DNA of 64,000 bases. Source: Gp6-AA40 sp035711805 (GTDB lineage: Bacteria; Acidobacteriota; Vicinamibacteria; Vicinamibacterales; UBA2999). The stretch covers positions 1 through 64,000 of the forward strand of contig DASTBV010000129.1 in the NCBI GenBank assembly GCA_035711805.1, written 5' to 3'. The position numbers were made by a program, and so were the translations under genes. This document shows, piece after piece, positions 48,614-56,677 of this stretch (positions within the stretch are counted from its first letter, which is position 1; every line of letters begins with the position of its first letter). Below the pieces are notes generated by a model. The model did not search any database. It saw only the letters and a list, made by a program, of their open reading frames with translations, and was not told the origin of the DNA.

Positions 48614-49308
48614 GCGGGACGCTGATGCACCTCCACAGCCCGGCGGCCGCGATCAATTCACTCGGCAAACGGACGCGGGTGCTCGATCCGGCGGAACGCA
48701 CGGCCGAGGTGTTGTTCGGCCTGATCATGGTGCTCACATTCACCGGGTCGTTGAGCGTCGCTCACGCGGGGCAGGACGACGTCCGGGCGATGCTCGTCGG
48801 CGCGCTCGGCTGCAACATCGCGTGGGGCATCATCGATGCGGTCTTGTACCTGATGGCCTGTCTGGGCGAGCAGGGCCATAACCTTTCGGTCTACCGCGCC
48901 GTTCGCGGCACCGGCAATCCCGCGCGCGGCCGCCTCCTGATCGCTGCCGCTCTGCCCCCGGTCGTCGCCTCGGTCCTCGACCAGGCCGGGCTGGAACAGT
49001 TGCGCCAGCGGCTGCTGACGTTGCCGGTCCCGCCAGAGCGCGCACGGCTCAATAGCGAGCACTGGCGTGGGGCGCTCGGAGTGTTCCTGCTGGTGTTCCT
49101 GTCGACGCTGCCGGTCGTCGTGCCGTTCCTGTTCCTCCCGGACGCGACAAGCGCCTTGCGGATGTCCAATGCGATTGCGGTCGCGATGCTCTGGGGGGTC
49201 GGAGTCACCTACGGCCGCCATGCAGGGCAGTCGTCCTGGCTGGTCGGCCTCTCCATGGTGCTGCTGGGTTGCGGGCTCGTCGCTCTGACGATCGCGCTCG
49301 GAGGGTGA
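48610..49308 (+). CDS. VIT1/CCC1-like membrane protein
   Basis: A 232-aa protein with about five hydrophobic segments. RTAEVLFGLIMVLTFTGSLS at the start, CNIAWGIIDAVLYLMACLGE and the C-terminal VFLSTLPVVVPFLFLPDATS match the vacuolar iron/manganese (VIT/CCC1) type of bacterial proteins. The central region is short, so the membrane-domain only form is present. Overlaps the antiporter gene by 4 bp (ATGA), suggesting coupled cation handling. The transported metal is not clear. Confidence 0.7.
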   Translation: MSGTLMHLHSPAAAINSLGKRTRVLDPAERTAEVLFGLIMVLTFTGSLSVAHAGQDDVRAMLVGALGCNIAWGIIDAVLYLMACLGEQGHNLSVYRAVRGTGNPARGRLLIAAALPPVVASVLDQAGLEQLRQRLLTLPVPPERARLNSEHWRGALGVFLLVFLSTLPVVVPFLFLPDATSALRMSNAIAVAMLWGVGVTYGRHAGQSSWLVGLSMVLLGCGLVALTIALGG

Positions 49309-49314
49309 TGCCAG

Positions 49315-49938
49315 GTGCGTGCGGCAGTCGTCACCTTGCTGCTGGCCGCGCTCGTCCCGGAGACATCGTCCGCCCAGGATGCCGGGGACGGTGAGGAGCG
49401 CGAGTGGTCGGTGTCCGCGTCCGTCGCGATTTACGGACTGCCGGACGAGAGCAACTACGCTCAGCCGACGGTGACCGCCGGCCGCGGCGTGCTCCATCTG
49501 GAAGGCCGATATAACTACGAAGCGCTGGGGACCGCTTCGCTGTGGGCCGGCTACGCGATGCGAGGCGGTGGCCGCGTCGAGTGGGAGCTGACGCCGATGG
49601 TGGGCGCGGTGTGTGGCGCGACCGGTGGCATCGCACCTGGCTACGTGGCGTCATTGAGCTGGTGGAAGGTCGACGCCTACATCGAGGGCGAGTACGTGTT
49701 CGCGACGACATCGGAGGACAGCTTTGCGTACCACTGGTCGGAGGCCGCGATTGCGCCGTTCGACTGGCTGCGCGCCGGACTGGTGACGCAGCGGACGCGC
49801 GCCTATGCCAGCGACCGGAATATCCAGCGAGGCCCGTTCGTGAACGCCACGTTCGAGCGGCTCGACGCAGCCGTCTACGTGTTCCTCGGGGAGCGCCGCA
49901 CACCCACCGTCGTGCTGTCGCTCGGCCTCGACTTTTGA
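49315..49938 (+). CDS. Hypothetical secreted beta-barrel-like protein
   Basis: A 207-aa protein with a signal peptide (RAAVVTLLLAALVPETSSAQ). The mature part is alternating aromatic beta strands (WSVSASVAIYGLPDESNYAQ, GYVASLSWWKVDAYIEGEYV) ending VVLSLGLDF, with a C-terminal aromatic residue typical of outer-membrane barrels. It is a possible outer-membrane porin or lipid-linked barrel. GTG start, 6 bp after the VIT-like gene. Function unknown. Confidence 0.65.
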   Translation: MRAAVVTLLLAALVPETSSAQDAGDGEEREWSVSASVAIYGLPDESNYAQPTVTAGRGVLHLEGRYNYEALGTASLWAGYAMRGGGRVEWELTPMVGAVCGATGGIAPGYVASLSWWKVDAYIEGEYVFATTSEDSFAYHWSEAAIAPFDWLRAGLVTQRTRAYASDRNIQRGPFVNATFERLDAAVYVFLGERRTPTVVLSLGLDF

Positions 49939-49967
49939 AAGACCGCGGAGACCGCGCGGGACACTCG

Positions 49968-51830
49968 CTACAGGCGCCCGCTGAAAAACCGGCTGGCGAT
50001 GCCGGACTGGCACAGCATGACCCGCGTCTTCCGCTGATGCGCCTGCATGCGCGTGAGGATGGTCGCCAGCGCCCTGGCCGCGTCGAGAATATACGGTCCC
50101 TTGTTGAGCATGACGCATTCGGCGCGCTCAGCCATTGCCGCGTCGGTAATCTCGGCGCGCGAGGGGATGCCTTCCTTGGCGAGCGTCTCGAGCACTTGAG
50201 TCGCCCAGATGACCGGCATATGTGACGCCTCGGCCAGCCAGAGGATCTCCTCCTGCACTTCCGCGAGCCGTTCGAAGCCGCACTCGACCGCCAGGTCGCC
50301 TCTGGCAATCATCACGCCGGCCGCGGCGCTGTGCATCACCGCGATGAGCAGCGTGGGCAGATGTTCGAATGCGCGGCGGGTCTCGATCTTGAGAATCATC
50401 GGCAGGCCGGGCCGGTCGAGCGCGTGCAGGTGGGCCTGGAGCGCGCGTACGTCTTCAGCCGTGCGAACGAAGGAAAACCCGACGATATCAGCGTGCGCCG
50501 CGATGAACCGAAGATCCTCGAGGTCCTTCGGCGTCAGCGCCGGGACGCGCAGCGTACTGTCGGGCAGGTTGATGCCTTTGTCGGCGCCCAGCGTCAGCCC
50601 GGTGGTGTTGGCATGCGTGATACCGACTTCCACGTGCGTGGGAAAGACATTTCGGACCACCCCGCCGATCCGGCCGTCGTCGAACCAGATGGCTTCGCCT
50701 GGCCTGACGGCGTCGAGCGCCTCGGGCAGCGTCACGCCGATCCGTGCCGGCGCCAGCACGGTGCCGTTCTCGTGGCGAACCGCGGGGCTGCCCGGAGCCG
50801 CGTCCTTCGTGAGGATCAGGACGTCGCCGGCTGAGAGCCCGATCGACTGCGCTCGTGCCGGCACGTCCTCGACATGCGTCCGCCGACGGTCGTCTGCGGA
50901 CCGCCGCTCGCGGATGAGCGGTGTGCCGGGCACGACATAGGCCGTCTGCCTCGATTCTGCCCACGCGCCGCCGTCTTCGACCGCCGTTACCGCCAGCGTG
51001 CGCTCGGCGTCGCGCGCATCGATCAGCGTCAGGCGATCGCCGGCGATCAGCTGGGCGACCCAGGACCCGCCGACCGGGAGTGTCACCGCTGCAGGTTGTG
51101 GCGCCGGACGCGGATGTTCACGCGATGTGAGCCAGATGCGTGCGGGCACGACAACGCGGCCGAACAGGTCACGGCGCGGCCGCCAGCGGACGACGCGCGG
51201 TCCGGGCTCGACGGCGCACGTCCGGAGTTTCGGGCCGGCAAGATCCATGACCGCCCGGCACGATCGGCCGGTCTCATCCGATGCGCGCCGGAGATGGTGG
51301 AGCATGCGATCCCACGCGTCCGGATTGTCGTGCGCGCAGTTGATGCGCATGCAGTCCATGCCGGCACTCAGAAGATTACGGACGAGCACGTACTCGTGGG
51401 CCGCCTCGAAGGGCATCGTCACCATGATGCGCACGGCGCGACCAGTTCGCGCGGGGCCGAAGAGCGTATCGGTATGCGCGTCCAGAAGCGCCCGCCCGGC
51501 GTTCGATGCGCTGCCGCGCCACGGCGTTGCGGCGTCGAGACGCTGCAGGATCCCGAGAACCGCGTCCACGTGTGGAAGCGCCCGCGACTCCGCGCCGTTG
51601 AGCGTCGACAGCCCCACCGACTCCAGTTTCCGCTGCAGACTGCGGAGGTCGTGCCGCCGCAGCGCCAGATAGTGGAGCAGATTGCGTGCGCTCGCCTGGC
51701 TCGGCTCCGGCAGATCCGCCAGGCCGTCGAGCGCCAGCGTCTCCGCACCGACCATTTCGGAGCGGAGGCCGGTCAGGGCGCGGCTCATGTCATCGAGCAG
51801 CTGCGGGGCTGCGGCGTCAGTCCTCATCAT
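49968..51830 (-). CDS. Atypical pyruvate-kinase-like protein
   Basis: A 620-aa protein. About 130 residues of helical N-terminal extension, then the PK barrel: MDCMRINCAHDNPDAWDRML, RAVMDLAGPKLRT, DIVGFSFVRTAEDV, LPMILKIETRRAFEHLP (catalytic Lys), VMIARGDLAVE and VIWATQVLETLAKEGIPSRAE. The B domain is enlarged. The usual MLSGETA is replaced by VMLNKGPYILDA, and the C-terminal allosteric domain is missing (it ends about 40 residues after that). Such NKGP variants occur in other divergent PK-like families. Catalysis is not assured. Overlaps the upstream gene by 14 bp. Confidence 0.8.
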   Translation of the reverse strand: MMRTDAAAPQLLDDMSRALTGLRSEMVGAETLALDGLADLPEPSQASARNLLHYLALRRHDLRSLQRKLESVGLSTLNGAESRALPHVDAVLGILQRLDAATPWRGSASNAGRALLDAHTDTLFGPARTGRAVRIMVTMPFEAAHEYVLVRNLLSAGMDCMRINCAHDNPDAWDRMLHHLRRASDETGRSCRAVMDLAGPKLRTCAVEPGPRVVRWRPRRDLFGRVVVPARIWLTSREHPRPAPQPAAVTLPVGGSWVAQLIAGDRLTLIDARDAERTLAVTAVEDGGAWAESRQTAYVVPGTPLIRERRSADDRRRTHVEDVPARAQSIGLSAGDVLILTKDAAPGSPAVRHENGTVLAPARIGVTLPEALDAVRPGEAIWFDDGRIGGVVRNVFPTHVEVGITHANTTGLTLGADKGINLPDSTLRVPALTPKDLEDLRFIAAHADIVGFSFVRTAEDVRALQAHLHALDRPGLPMILKIETRRAFEHLPTLLIAVMHSAAAGVMIARGDLAVECGFERLAEVQEEILWLAEASHMPVIWATQVLETLAKEGIPSRAEITDAAMAERAECVMLNKGPYILDAARALATILTRMQAHQRKTRVMLCQSGIASRFFSGRL

Positions 51831-52413
51831 TGGTGATCGCGTCTTCCAGGATGTCGACCACGAGGCTCGCGTGCAGATCGACGAGCACCAGGTCGTTGTC
51901 AACGATTCGGTACTGCAGGTCCTCCGGCAGCGTCGGGAGCGCGTGCAGCAGCGCCGGCCACATCCACGCGCCGAGCCGCCAGTCGTAGCGGCGGTTGACG
52001 GCCGGTGGCTTCGCGCCGGACTCTCGTTCCGCGCGCAGCGCATGGACGACGTCCTTCGGATCGACGCGATGCGCGGCCGCCGTTGATGCCACGATGTGCC
52101 GGAACGCGGCGGCGGCACCAGGAGTGAAGACGTCACCGGCTCGAGCATCGGGCCTGGCATCGCGGATCGCCTGCCTCAGGGCCTTGCGTCGGGCCAGCGC
52201 TTCCCGGGGGTCGTCAAAGGGCTGTTCGTGAGGCAGGCCCCGCGCCGCGTCCTGCCGCAGCCGCAGATAGTCGCGCACCCGGCCGGAGAATTCCGCGACC
52301 GCGGCGGCGTCGCACGTCGGCGAAGGCTGCCGTACGCACAGCCCGTCGTCGGTCGCGTCGGCGAGCGTGATCGCTCCAGCCAACCCGAGGACAACGATGA
52401 AGGGCCCGTGCAT
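51817..52413 (-). CDS. Hypothetical secreted protein
   Basis: A 198-aa protein starting HGPFIVVLGLAGAITLADA, a signal peptide, with two cysteines nearby (CVRQPSPTC). The rest is helical: AEFSGRVRDYLRLRQDAARG, RKALRQAIRDARPDARAGDV and TPGAAAAFRHIVASTAAAHR. The end, VDNDLVLVDLHASLVVDILE, is typical of an uncharacterised family in Acidobacteria and Deltaproteobacteria. It is between nhaA and the PK-like gene on the same strand and probably co-transcribed. No function known. Confidence 0.6.
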   Translation of the reverse strand: MHGPFIVVLGLAGAITLADATDDGLCVRQPSPTCDAAAVAEFSGRVRDYLRLRQDAARGLPHEQPFDDPREALARRKALRQAIRDARPDARAGDVFTPGAAAAFRHIVASTAAAHRVDPKDVVHALRAERESGAKPPAVNRRYDWRLGAWMWPALLHALPTLPEDLQYRIVDNDLVLVDLHASLVVDILEDAITNDED

Positions 52414-52437
52414 AACAACGCCTCCTGGCGGCGTGCG

Positions 52438-53646
52438 TCACCGCCGGAACGAATGCAGCCGCGGATGGAAGCGGCCGACACCAAACAGCCAGGCGACGCC
52501 GAACGCCAGCGGCAACGCCGCGGCGGTCAGCAGTGCTCCGACCTTGATCTCCGCCAGCAATGGTCCGGCGGGAAAGAGTGCGATGGCGAAGTACAGCGAG
52601 AACGTGAGGCCGGTAGCGGCCGCCACGGCGACGACGACCAGATCGCGCCACGTCAGCTGCGCGGGCAGGTGCAGGCCGACGGCCAGCGCCGCCGCGACCG
52701 CCAGAAGGATGCCGGCGGTGCGTCCCACGGCGGCAAGGACCGTCGCGTCGGTGCCCTCACCGTAGCCCGTCATCATGACTCCCGCGTTGACGAGGCCGAA
52801 CAGCAGCAGGGCGATCTGCACGTGATAGTGCCAGACGTGTTCGTAGTGACGGGGCGAATCCCCGGCCGCGTCGACCTCGTCTTCGAACAGCTCGCCCAGG
52901 CGCCGCCGCGTATGCGGCATGAACGGCACGATCGGCGCCAGGGCCAACGCCGGCGGAAACCCTTCCAGATACAGCGCCAGCCACGAGAGCGCGCCGCAGA
53001 TGAGCACATACGGCCAGAACGCGCGCACCTGCTTCCGTCGCAGCCACGCCGCCAGGCCGACGGCAACGGCCATCAGCAATCCGCTTCCGCCCGCGCGCGT
53101 ACCGTCGAACAGGAACGACGGCGCCAGGGCGATGAACCCGATTGCATTCGACGCCAGCGCCAGGACCAGCAGAAAGGTGACCGCGGGATGGCGGTGGAAA
53201 ATGGCTCGCACGACGAAGTAGGCGAACACCATGTCGATGCCGGCCATGATCGGCCAGCCGTCGAGGAACATCGGCACGGTCGACGACCGGATCGACGCCG
53301 CGTAGGTCAGCGCAGCACCGACGGTTCCCCCGACCGCGGCGATGAGCGGAACCGGCCATCGCCGGCGATCGTGGAGTGCGCCGCCGGGCATCGTCTCTTC
53401 GAATATCTCCTGCGCCAGCAGGCCGAAGAAGAAGACCATGGCGATCGCGTTGACTGGAAACGCCAGCAGCCGCGCGAAGGTGAAGTAGCCTTCGGGCGCG
53501 GTATTCGCCCAGACCAGCGCCACCGCCGCGCCGATCGGCAGCAGCAGATAGTGCCCGGTGACGAAATGGAAGAAGCCCGACGCCGTCATCCGCCCCGCGG
53601 CATGCGCGGCGCCGGCGCGTCGAAGGTGCATGGCCTGTGTCGTCAT
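52438..53646 (-). CDS. NhaA-type Na+/H+ antiporter lacking the paired aspartates
   Basis: A 402-aa membrane protein with NhaA-like layout: FFHFVTGHYLLLPIGAAVAL, VFFFGLLAQEIFEETMPGGA and GWPIMAGIDMVFAYFVVRAI. The Asp of the TD motif (Asp138) is present, but the Na+-binding pair of NhaA (DD in LAIIDDLGAI) is replaced by A-I in LALASNAIGFI (residues 168-169). The Lys in helix X is Arg or absent. The C-terminal part (TFSLYFAIALFPAGPLLAEI) is conserved within this variant. Ion coupling is therefore doubtful. Upstream of hypothetical and PK-like genes. Confidence 0.8.
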   Translation of the reverse strand: MTTQAMHLRRAGAAHAAGRMTASGFFHFVTGHYLLLPIGAAVALVWANTAPEGYFTFARLLAFPVNAIAMVFFFGLLAQEIFEETMPGGALHDRRRWPVPLIAAVGGTVGAALTYAASIRSSTVPMFLDGWPIMAGIDMVFAYFVVRAIFHRHPAVTFLLVLALASNAIGFIALAPSFLFDGTRAGGSGLLMAVAVGLAAWLRRKQVRAFWPYVLICGALSWLALYLEGFPPALALAPIVPFMPHTRRRLGELFEDEVDAAGDSPRHYEHVWHYHVQIALLLFGLVNAGVMMTGYGEGTDATVLAAVGRTAGILLAVAAALAVGLHLPAQLTWRDLVVVAVAAATGLTFSLYFAIALFPAGPLLAEIKVGALLTAAALPLAFGVAWLFGVGRFHPRLHSFRR

Positions 53647-53660
53647 CGTTGCCTCCGCCC

Positions 53661-54491
53661 CTAGGTCGAGGGCTGCCGTTGAACCGCTCCCGAGTCGATC
53701 ACCGCCCCGTTGCGTGTGATGGCCTGGAACCGGAGCGCTTCCCGGTCAACGTCAACCAGCAGAAACAACTGCTCCTGATCGTTGGCGGCCGCGGTGGTCT
53801 CCGATCGCCGGACACCGCCCTCGCGCAACTGTCCTCCCGAGCCGACGACGAAATAGGTGATCCCTTTCTGCGGCTTCAACCGTTCATACATGTGGTCGTG
53901 CCCGGAAAACACGACCTGGACGCCATGGCGCAGGAACAGCGGCTCGAGCCGTATGCGCAGCTCGACGTTCGACCCATGCCGTTTGCCGTTCGAGTAGATC
54001 GGATGGTGGAAGTACGCGATCTTCCACGGCTCCTGCGACGTGCTCAGCGTCTGATCGAGCCATTCGAGCTGCTTCGCGTCGAGCACGTTGGTATCGATGG
54101 CGAAGAACCGTACGTGGTTGCGCGTGAAGCTGAAATACCGCTGGCCATTCATGTTCCAACCGGGATAAGTGACGCTCTCGGGCGAGTCGTGATTGCCGAG
54201 AACGGCGACGAACTTGACGTCGTCCGCGAGCAGCGCGGCATACGGGCGTTCGAACGCCGAGGCATACACCTCCGGTGATGCGCGGCGGTACAGGTTGTCG
54301 CCGAGCATCAACACCAGGTCGAACGGTGACCGGCTGCGGGCCGACGCCATCTGACGGCCGACCTGGTACTGCGCTTCGCCGCCGGTGCCGGAGTCGCCGA
54401 TCACGGCAAAGCGCACGACGTCGGCGGCGGTCTGGGCGTGCGGCGCCGCGGCCAGCGCCGCGAACACGAGACACAGCAGGATCGGCTTCAC
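53661..54491 (-). CDS. Secreted metallophosphoesterase
   Basis: A 276-aa calcineurin-like phosphoesterase with a signal peptide (LLCLVFAALAAAPHAQ). The di-metal motifs are FAVIGDSGTGG (D-x-[GS]), LMLGDNLY (GDN), AVLGNHDSP (GNHD) and VVFSGHDHMYERL (GHDH). The tartrate-resistant/purple acid phosphatase-like set is complete. It starts inside the stop of the DUF4956 gene (GTGA), so they are translationally coupled. A role in phosphate or polyphosphate metabolism is possible. Confidence 0.88.
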   Translation of the reverse strand: MKPILLCLVFAALAAAPHAQTAADVVRFAVIGDSGTGGEAQYQVGRQMASARSRSPFDLVLMLGDNLYRRASPEVYASAFERPYAALLADDVKFVAVLGNHDSPESVTYPGWNMNGQRYFSFTRNHVRFFAIDTNVLDAKQLEWLDQTLSTSQEPWKIAYFHHPIYSNGKRHGSNVELRIRLEPLFLRHGVQVVFSGHDHMYERLKPQKGITYFVVGSGGQLREGGVRRSETTAAANDQEQLFLLVDVDREALRFQAITRNGAVIDSGAVQRQPST

Positions 54492-55153
54492 GGCTTCACC
54501 ACCTTCTGTTTCTTGATGTCCCATTCCACCGAGGCGCCGCGCCGGCCGGCGAGGCTGCGGATCAACTTCGTCAGCTTGCGGATCTGTTCCTGGAAGGGCA
54601 CGGTCACTTCGTAGTGCAGCTCGTGCGGCGAGGATCCCAGGAGCACATAGGTGACGCCCTGACGGCTCAGGGCGTGCTCGATGGCCGGCTTCAGCTTGTC
54701 GGTATCCCGTCCGCCGATCGTCAGCTCGAACCGCGAGCGGACCGGCGGCTCGCTCGACTCGAGCAGCCACAGCACGGCGATGACGAACGCGCAGGCAACG
54801 ATGGCGAGACTGTACATTCCCGCGCCGATCGTCAGGCCGGTCGCCAGCGCGATGAGCATCACGCCGGCATCCTTGGGATCGCGGATGCGCGCGCGATAGC
54901 GGATGAGGCCGGCGGCGCCAACGATCGCGAATGCGCGCGCCAGGTTCTCGCCGACGACGATGATGATCAGCGATCCGACGATGGCGAGGAGTATCTGCGC
55001 CTGCACCACGTGCGCCGAACGCGGCACCAGGGAGCGGCGCACCGGCCGGACGAGGCCGAGCGCCGCGCCGCACGCCGCGGCGGTCGCGAGGATCAGCAGG
55101 TATTGGCCGGTAGTAGTGATGACGTTCAGGTCGAGGACTGGAACCGCAGGCAT
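54488..55153 (-). CDS. DUF4956 membrane protein
   Basis: A 221-aa protein. Four hydrophobic segments (QYLLILATAAACGAALGLVR, ILLAIVGSLIIIVVGENLAR, GVMLIALATGLTIGAGMYSL, IVACAFVIAVLWLLE) carry the family sequence ARAFAIVGAAGLIRYRARIR, followed by a cytosolic domain of about 100 residues (FELTIGGRDTDKLKPAIEHA). DUF4956 proteins often sit beside polyphosphate polymerase (VTC-type) genes; here the neighbour is a phosphoesterase. The ATG at 55153 has GGAGG upstream. Confidence 0.82.
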   Translation of the reverse strand: MPAVPVLDLNVITTTGQYLLILATAAACGAALGLVRPVRRSLVPRSAHVVQAQILLAIVGSLIIIVVGENLARAFAIVGAAGLIRYRARIRDPKDAGVMLIALATGLTIGAGMYSLAIVACAFVIAVLWLLESSEPPVRSRFELTIGGRDTDKLKPAIEHALSRQGVTYVLLGSSPHELHYEVTVPFQEQIRKLTKLIRSLAGRRGASVEWDIKKQKVVKP

Positions 55154-55289
55154 CGCGCCTCCGAGATATGCGCTCAAAGAGCGCACCACTCGTGCCACCG
55201 GCGACGGCGTGGAAATCCCAAGGAACCTGTCTCTTTGGCCGCGGGGCGGCGGAGCACGGTCACAACATACGGTGTGGGCTCCCACCGTT

Positions 55290-55313
55290 TGCGCGTGCGT
55301 GGGCACACGCGCA
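55290..55313. other. Inverted repeat TGCGCGTG...CACGCGCA in the divergent gap
   Basis: Eight-bp arms 55290-55297 and 55306-55313 with an 8-bp centre lie between the DUF4956 and small membrane protein genes. Possibly an operator. Confidence 0.35.
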
Positions 55314-55376
55314 CCGTGTCTGCATCCGTATCAACGAGGCAGCGTGTTTGCACTGCCACACGATACGGAGTCCCAC

Positions 55377-55586
55377 ATGGATCGGACGTTTAACCTCGCC
55401 GTCTCAGGAGCCGCGGTCACGATCCTCGTGCTCGCGGTCGTTTATGGTCCCGTCGTTACGGCGTTCATCGTCGCTGGCAGTTCGTTCGCGCTGGTGATCG
55501 CCTTGATTGCATTCTCCGGGGTTCAGGCCGTCGAGCGATGGTGGCACGGCCATTCGTTTTCGCTGCGCCGCACGAAGACGCATTGA
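55377..55586 (+). CDS. Small two-segment membrane protein
   Basis: A 69-aa protein with two hydrophobic segments (FNLAVSGAAVTILVLAVVYG and AFIVAGSSFALVIALIAFSG) and a charged end HSFSLRRTKTH. A clear GGAG site lies 7 bp before the ATG. Nothing identifies a function. Its end is 2 bp from the convergent aldo/keto reductase gene. Confidence 0.6.
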   Translation: MDRTFNLAVSGAAVTILVLAVVYGPVVTAFIVAGSSFALVIALIAFSGVQAVERWWHGHSFSLRRTKTH

Positions 55587-55588
55587 AC

Positions 55589-56677
55589 CTACTGCCAGGC
55601 GATCGCACTGCGCGCCTGCCAGTACAGTTCCGTTGGCTGCGGTAGCACGCACGGTTCGACGTCGGTCATCGCGAAGGCGGCGAGCTGATCCAGCAGCTGC
55701 TCGCGCGTGACCGCGCCGGAGAGCACGACCGACACCCACGGCTGGCGGAGTGCGGCGGCAATCGCCAGCGCTTCGACGGTCACGCCGTGCGCGACAGCAC
55801 GCGCCAGCAGGCGACGGACAGGGGGGCCGCCGAAGCGGCGGGTCAGCCGCCCGTTGGCCAGGACCTCCTTGACGATGACGCCGCACCCGGCAGCGCTGGC
55901 GTCTGCGAGCGCCGGGCCCGCGGACGGCTCGAGCAGATTCCAGGTCGCCTGGACCGTGTCGAACAGCGGCACGCCGTCCACGGCGATCTCGAGCGAACGC
56001 CGGATGGCGTCGGCCTGGCGCGGTCCCGTGACGCTCAGGCCGATATGGAGACCATTGGCGCGCAGCCGCGACAGTTCGCGCAGCACGTGCCGATCGTCGA
56101 GCACGCCGCTGGTGACCGTGGCGGAGTGAATCTGATAGATCGACAGCCACGGACCGAGAATGGCCCGGCTTTCCGCCGACTGCCACTTCAGCGTGTCGAG
56201 CGTAAGACGCTTGATCTCATGGCGCGGCGCGTCGGTCTGCCACGCGCCCGTGTAGATATAGCCCCACTTCGACCCGACGGTGAGGCAACTCGCGGGCACT
56301 CCGCGCTCGTCGCACCAGTCCCGGAGAAACGCTTCGGCGAGACCGTACGATCGCGCGGTGTCGAAGTAGCGGATCCCGACGGCGTACGCCGTGTCGAGCA
56401 GGTCCATGCAGCGCCGCCGCATCGCCTCGACGGAGCGGTCGCGGCCGAGGAGCTCCTCGCGGCCCAACGCCATGTACATGGGGCGTCCGAGCCCGGCGAG
56501 ACCGAGACCAAGCGCGCTGGCGATCTTCTGCGTTCGCCCCAGCAGCCGGACGGCGACGCGCGGGACGTCGGCACCGTTGAGAGGCCGCGGCGAGCCGTCA
56601 GCGGGCCTTGCGTAGTGTCCGCCTTCAGGCGGACCCGGCGGCGGCTGTGGCGACGGATGTTCGAGCGAGTACGTCAT
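55589..56677 (-). CDS. Aldo/keto reductase
   Basis: A 362-aa NAD(P)H-dependent reductase with a TIM barrel. LGLGLAGLGRPMYMALG, YFDTARSYGLAEAFLRDW (catalytic Asp and Tyr), SKWGYIYTG (Lys) and IYQIHS are the family residues. The first 50 residues are not conserved and include a dispersed palindrome (56612-56636) read as PPEGGHYAR. The ATG at 56677 overlaps the upstream histidine kinase stop (ATGA), which supports this start, although a shorter protein is possible. Substrate unknown. Confidence 0.85.
   Translation of the reverse strand: MTYSLEHPSPQPPPGPPEGGHYARPADGSPRPLNGADVPRVAVRLLGRTQKIASALGLGLAGLGRPMYMALGREELLGRDRSVEAMRRRCMDLLDTAYAVGIRYFDTARSYGLAEAFLRDWCDERGVPASCLTVGSKWGYIYTGAWQTDAPRHEIKRLTLDTLKWQSAESRAILGPWLSIYQIHSATVTSGVLDDRHVLRELSRLRANGLHIGLSVTGPRQADAIRRSLEIAVDGVPLFDTVQATWNLLEPSAGPALADASAAGCGVIVKEVLANGRLTRRFGGPPVRRLLARAVAHGVTVEALAIAAALRQPWVSVVLSGAVTREQLLDQLAAFAMTDVEPCVLPQPTELYWQARSAIAWQ
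56612..56636 (-). repeat. Dispersed palindrome GTAGTGTCCGCCTTCAGGCGGACCC within a reading frame
   Basis: Same sequence as 8295-8319. On the minus strand it is read in frame as GPPEGGHYAR near the N-terminus of the aldo/keto reductase. Confidence 0.85.
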
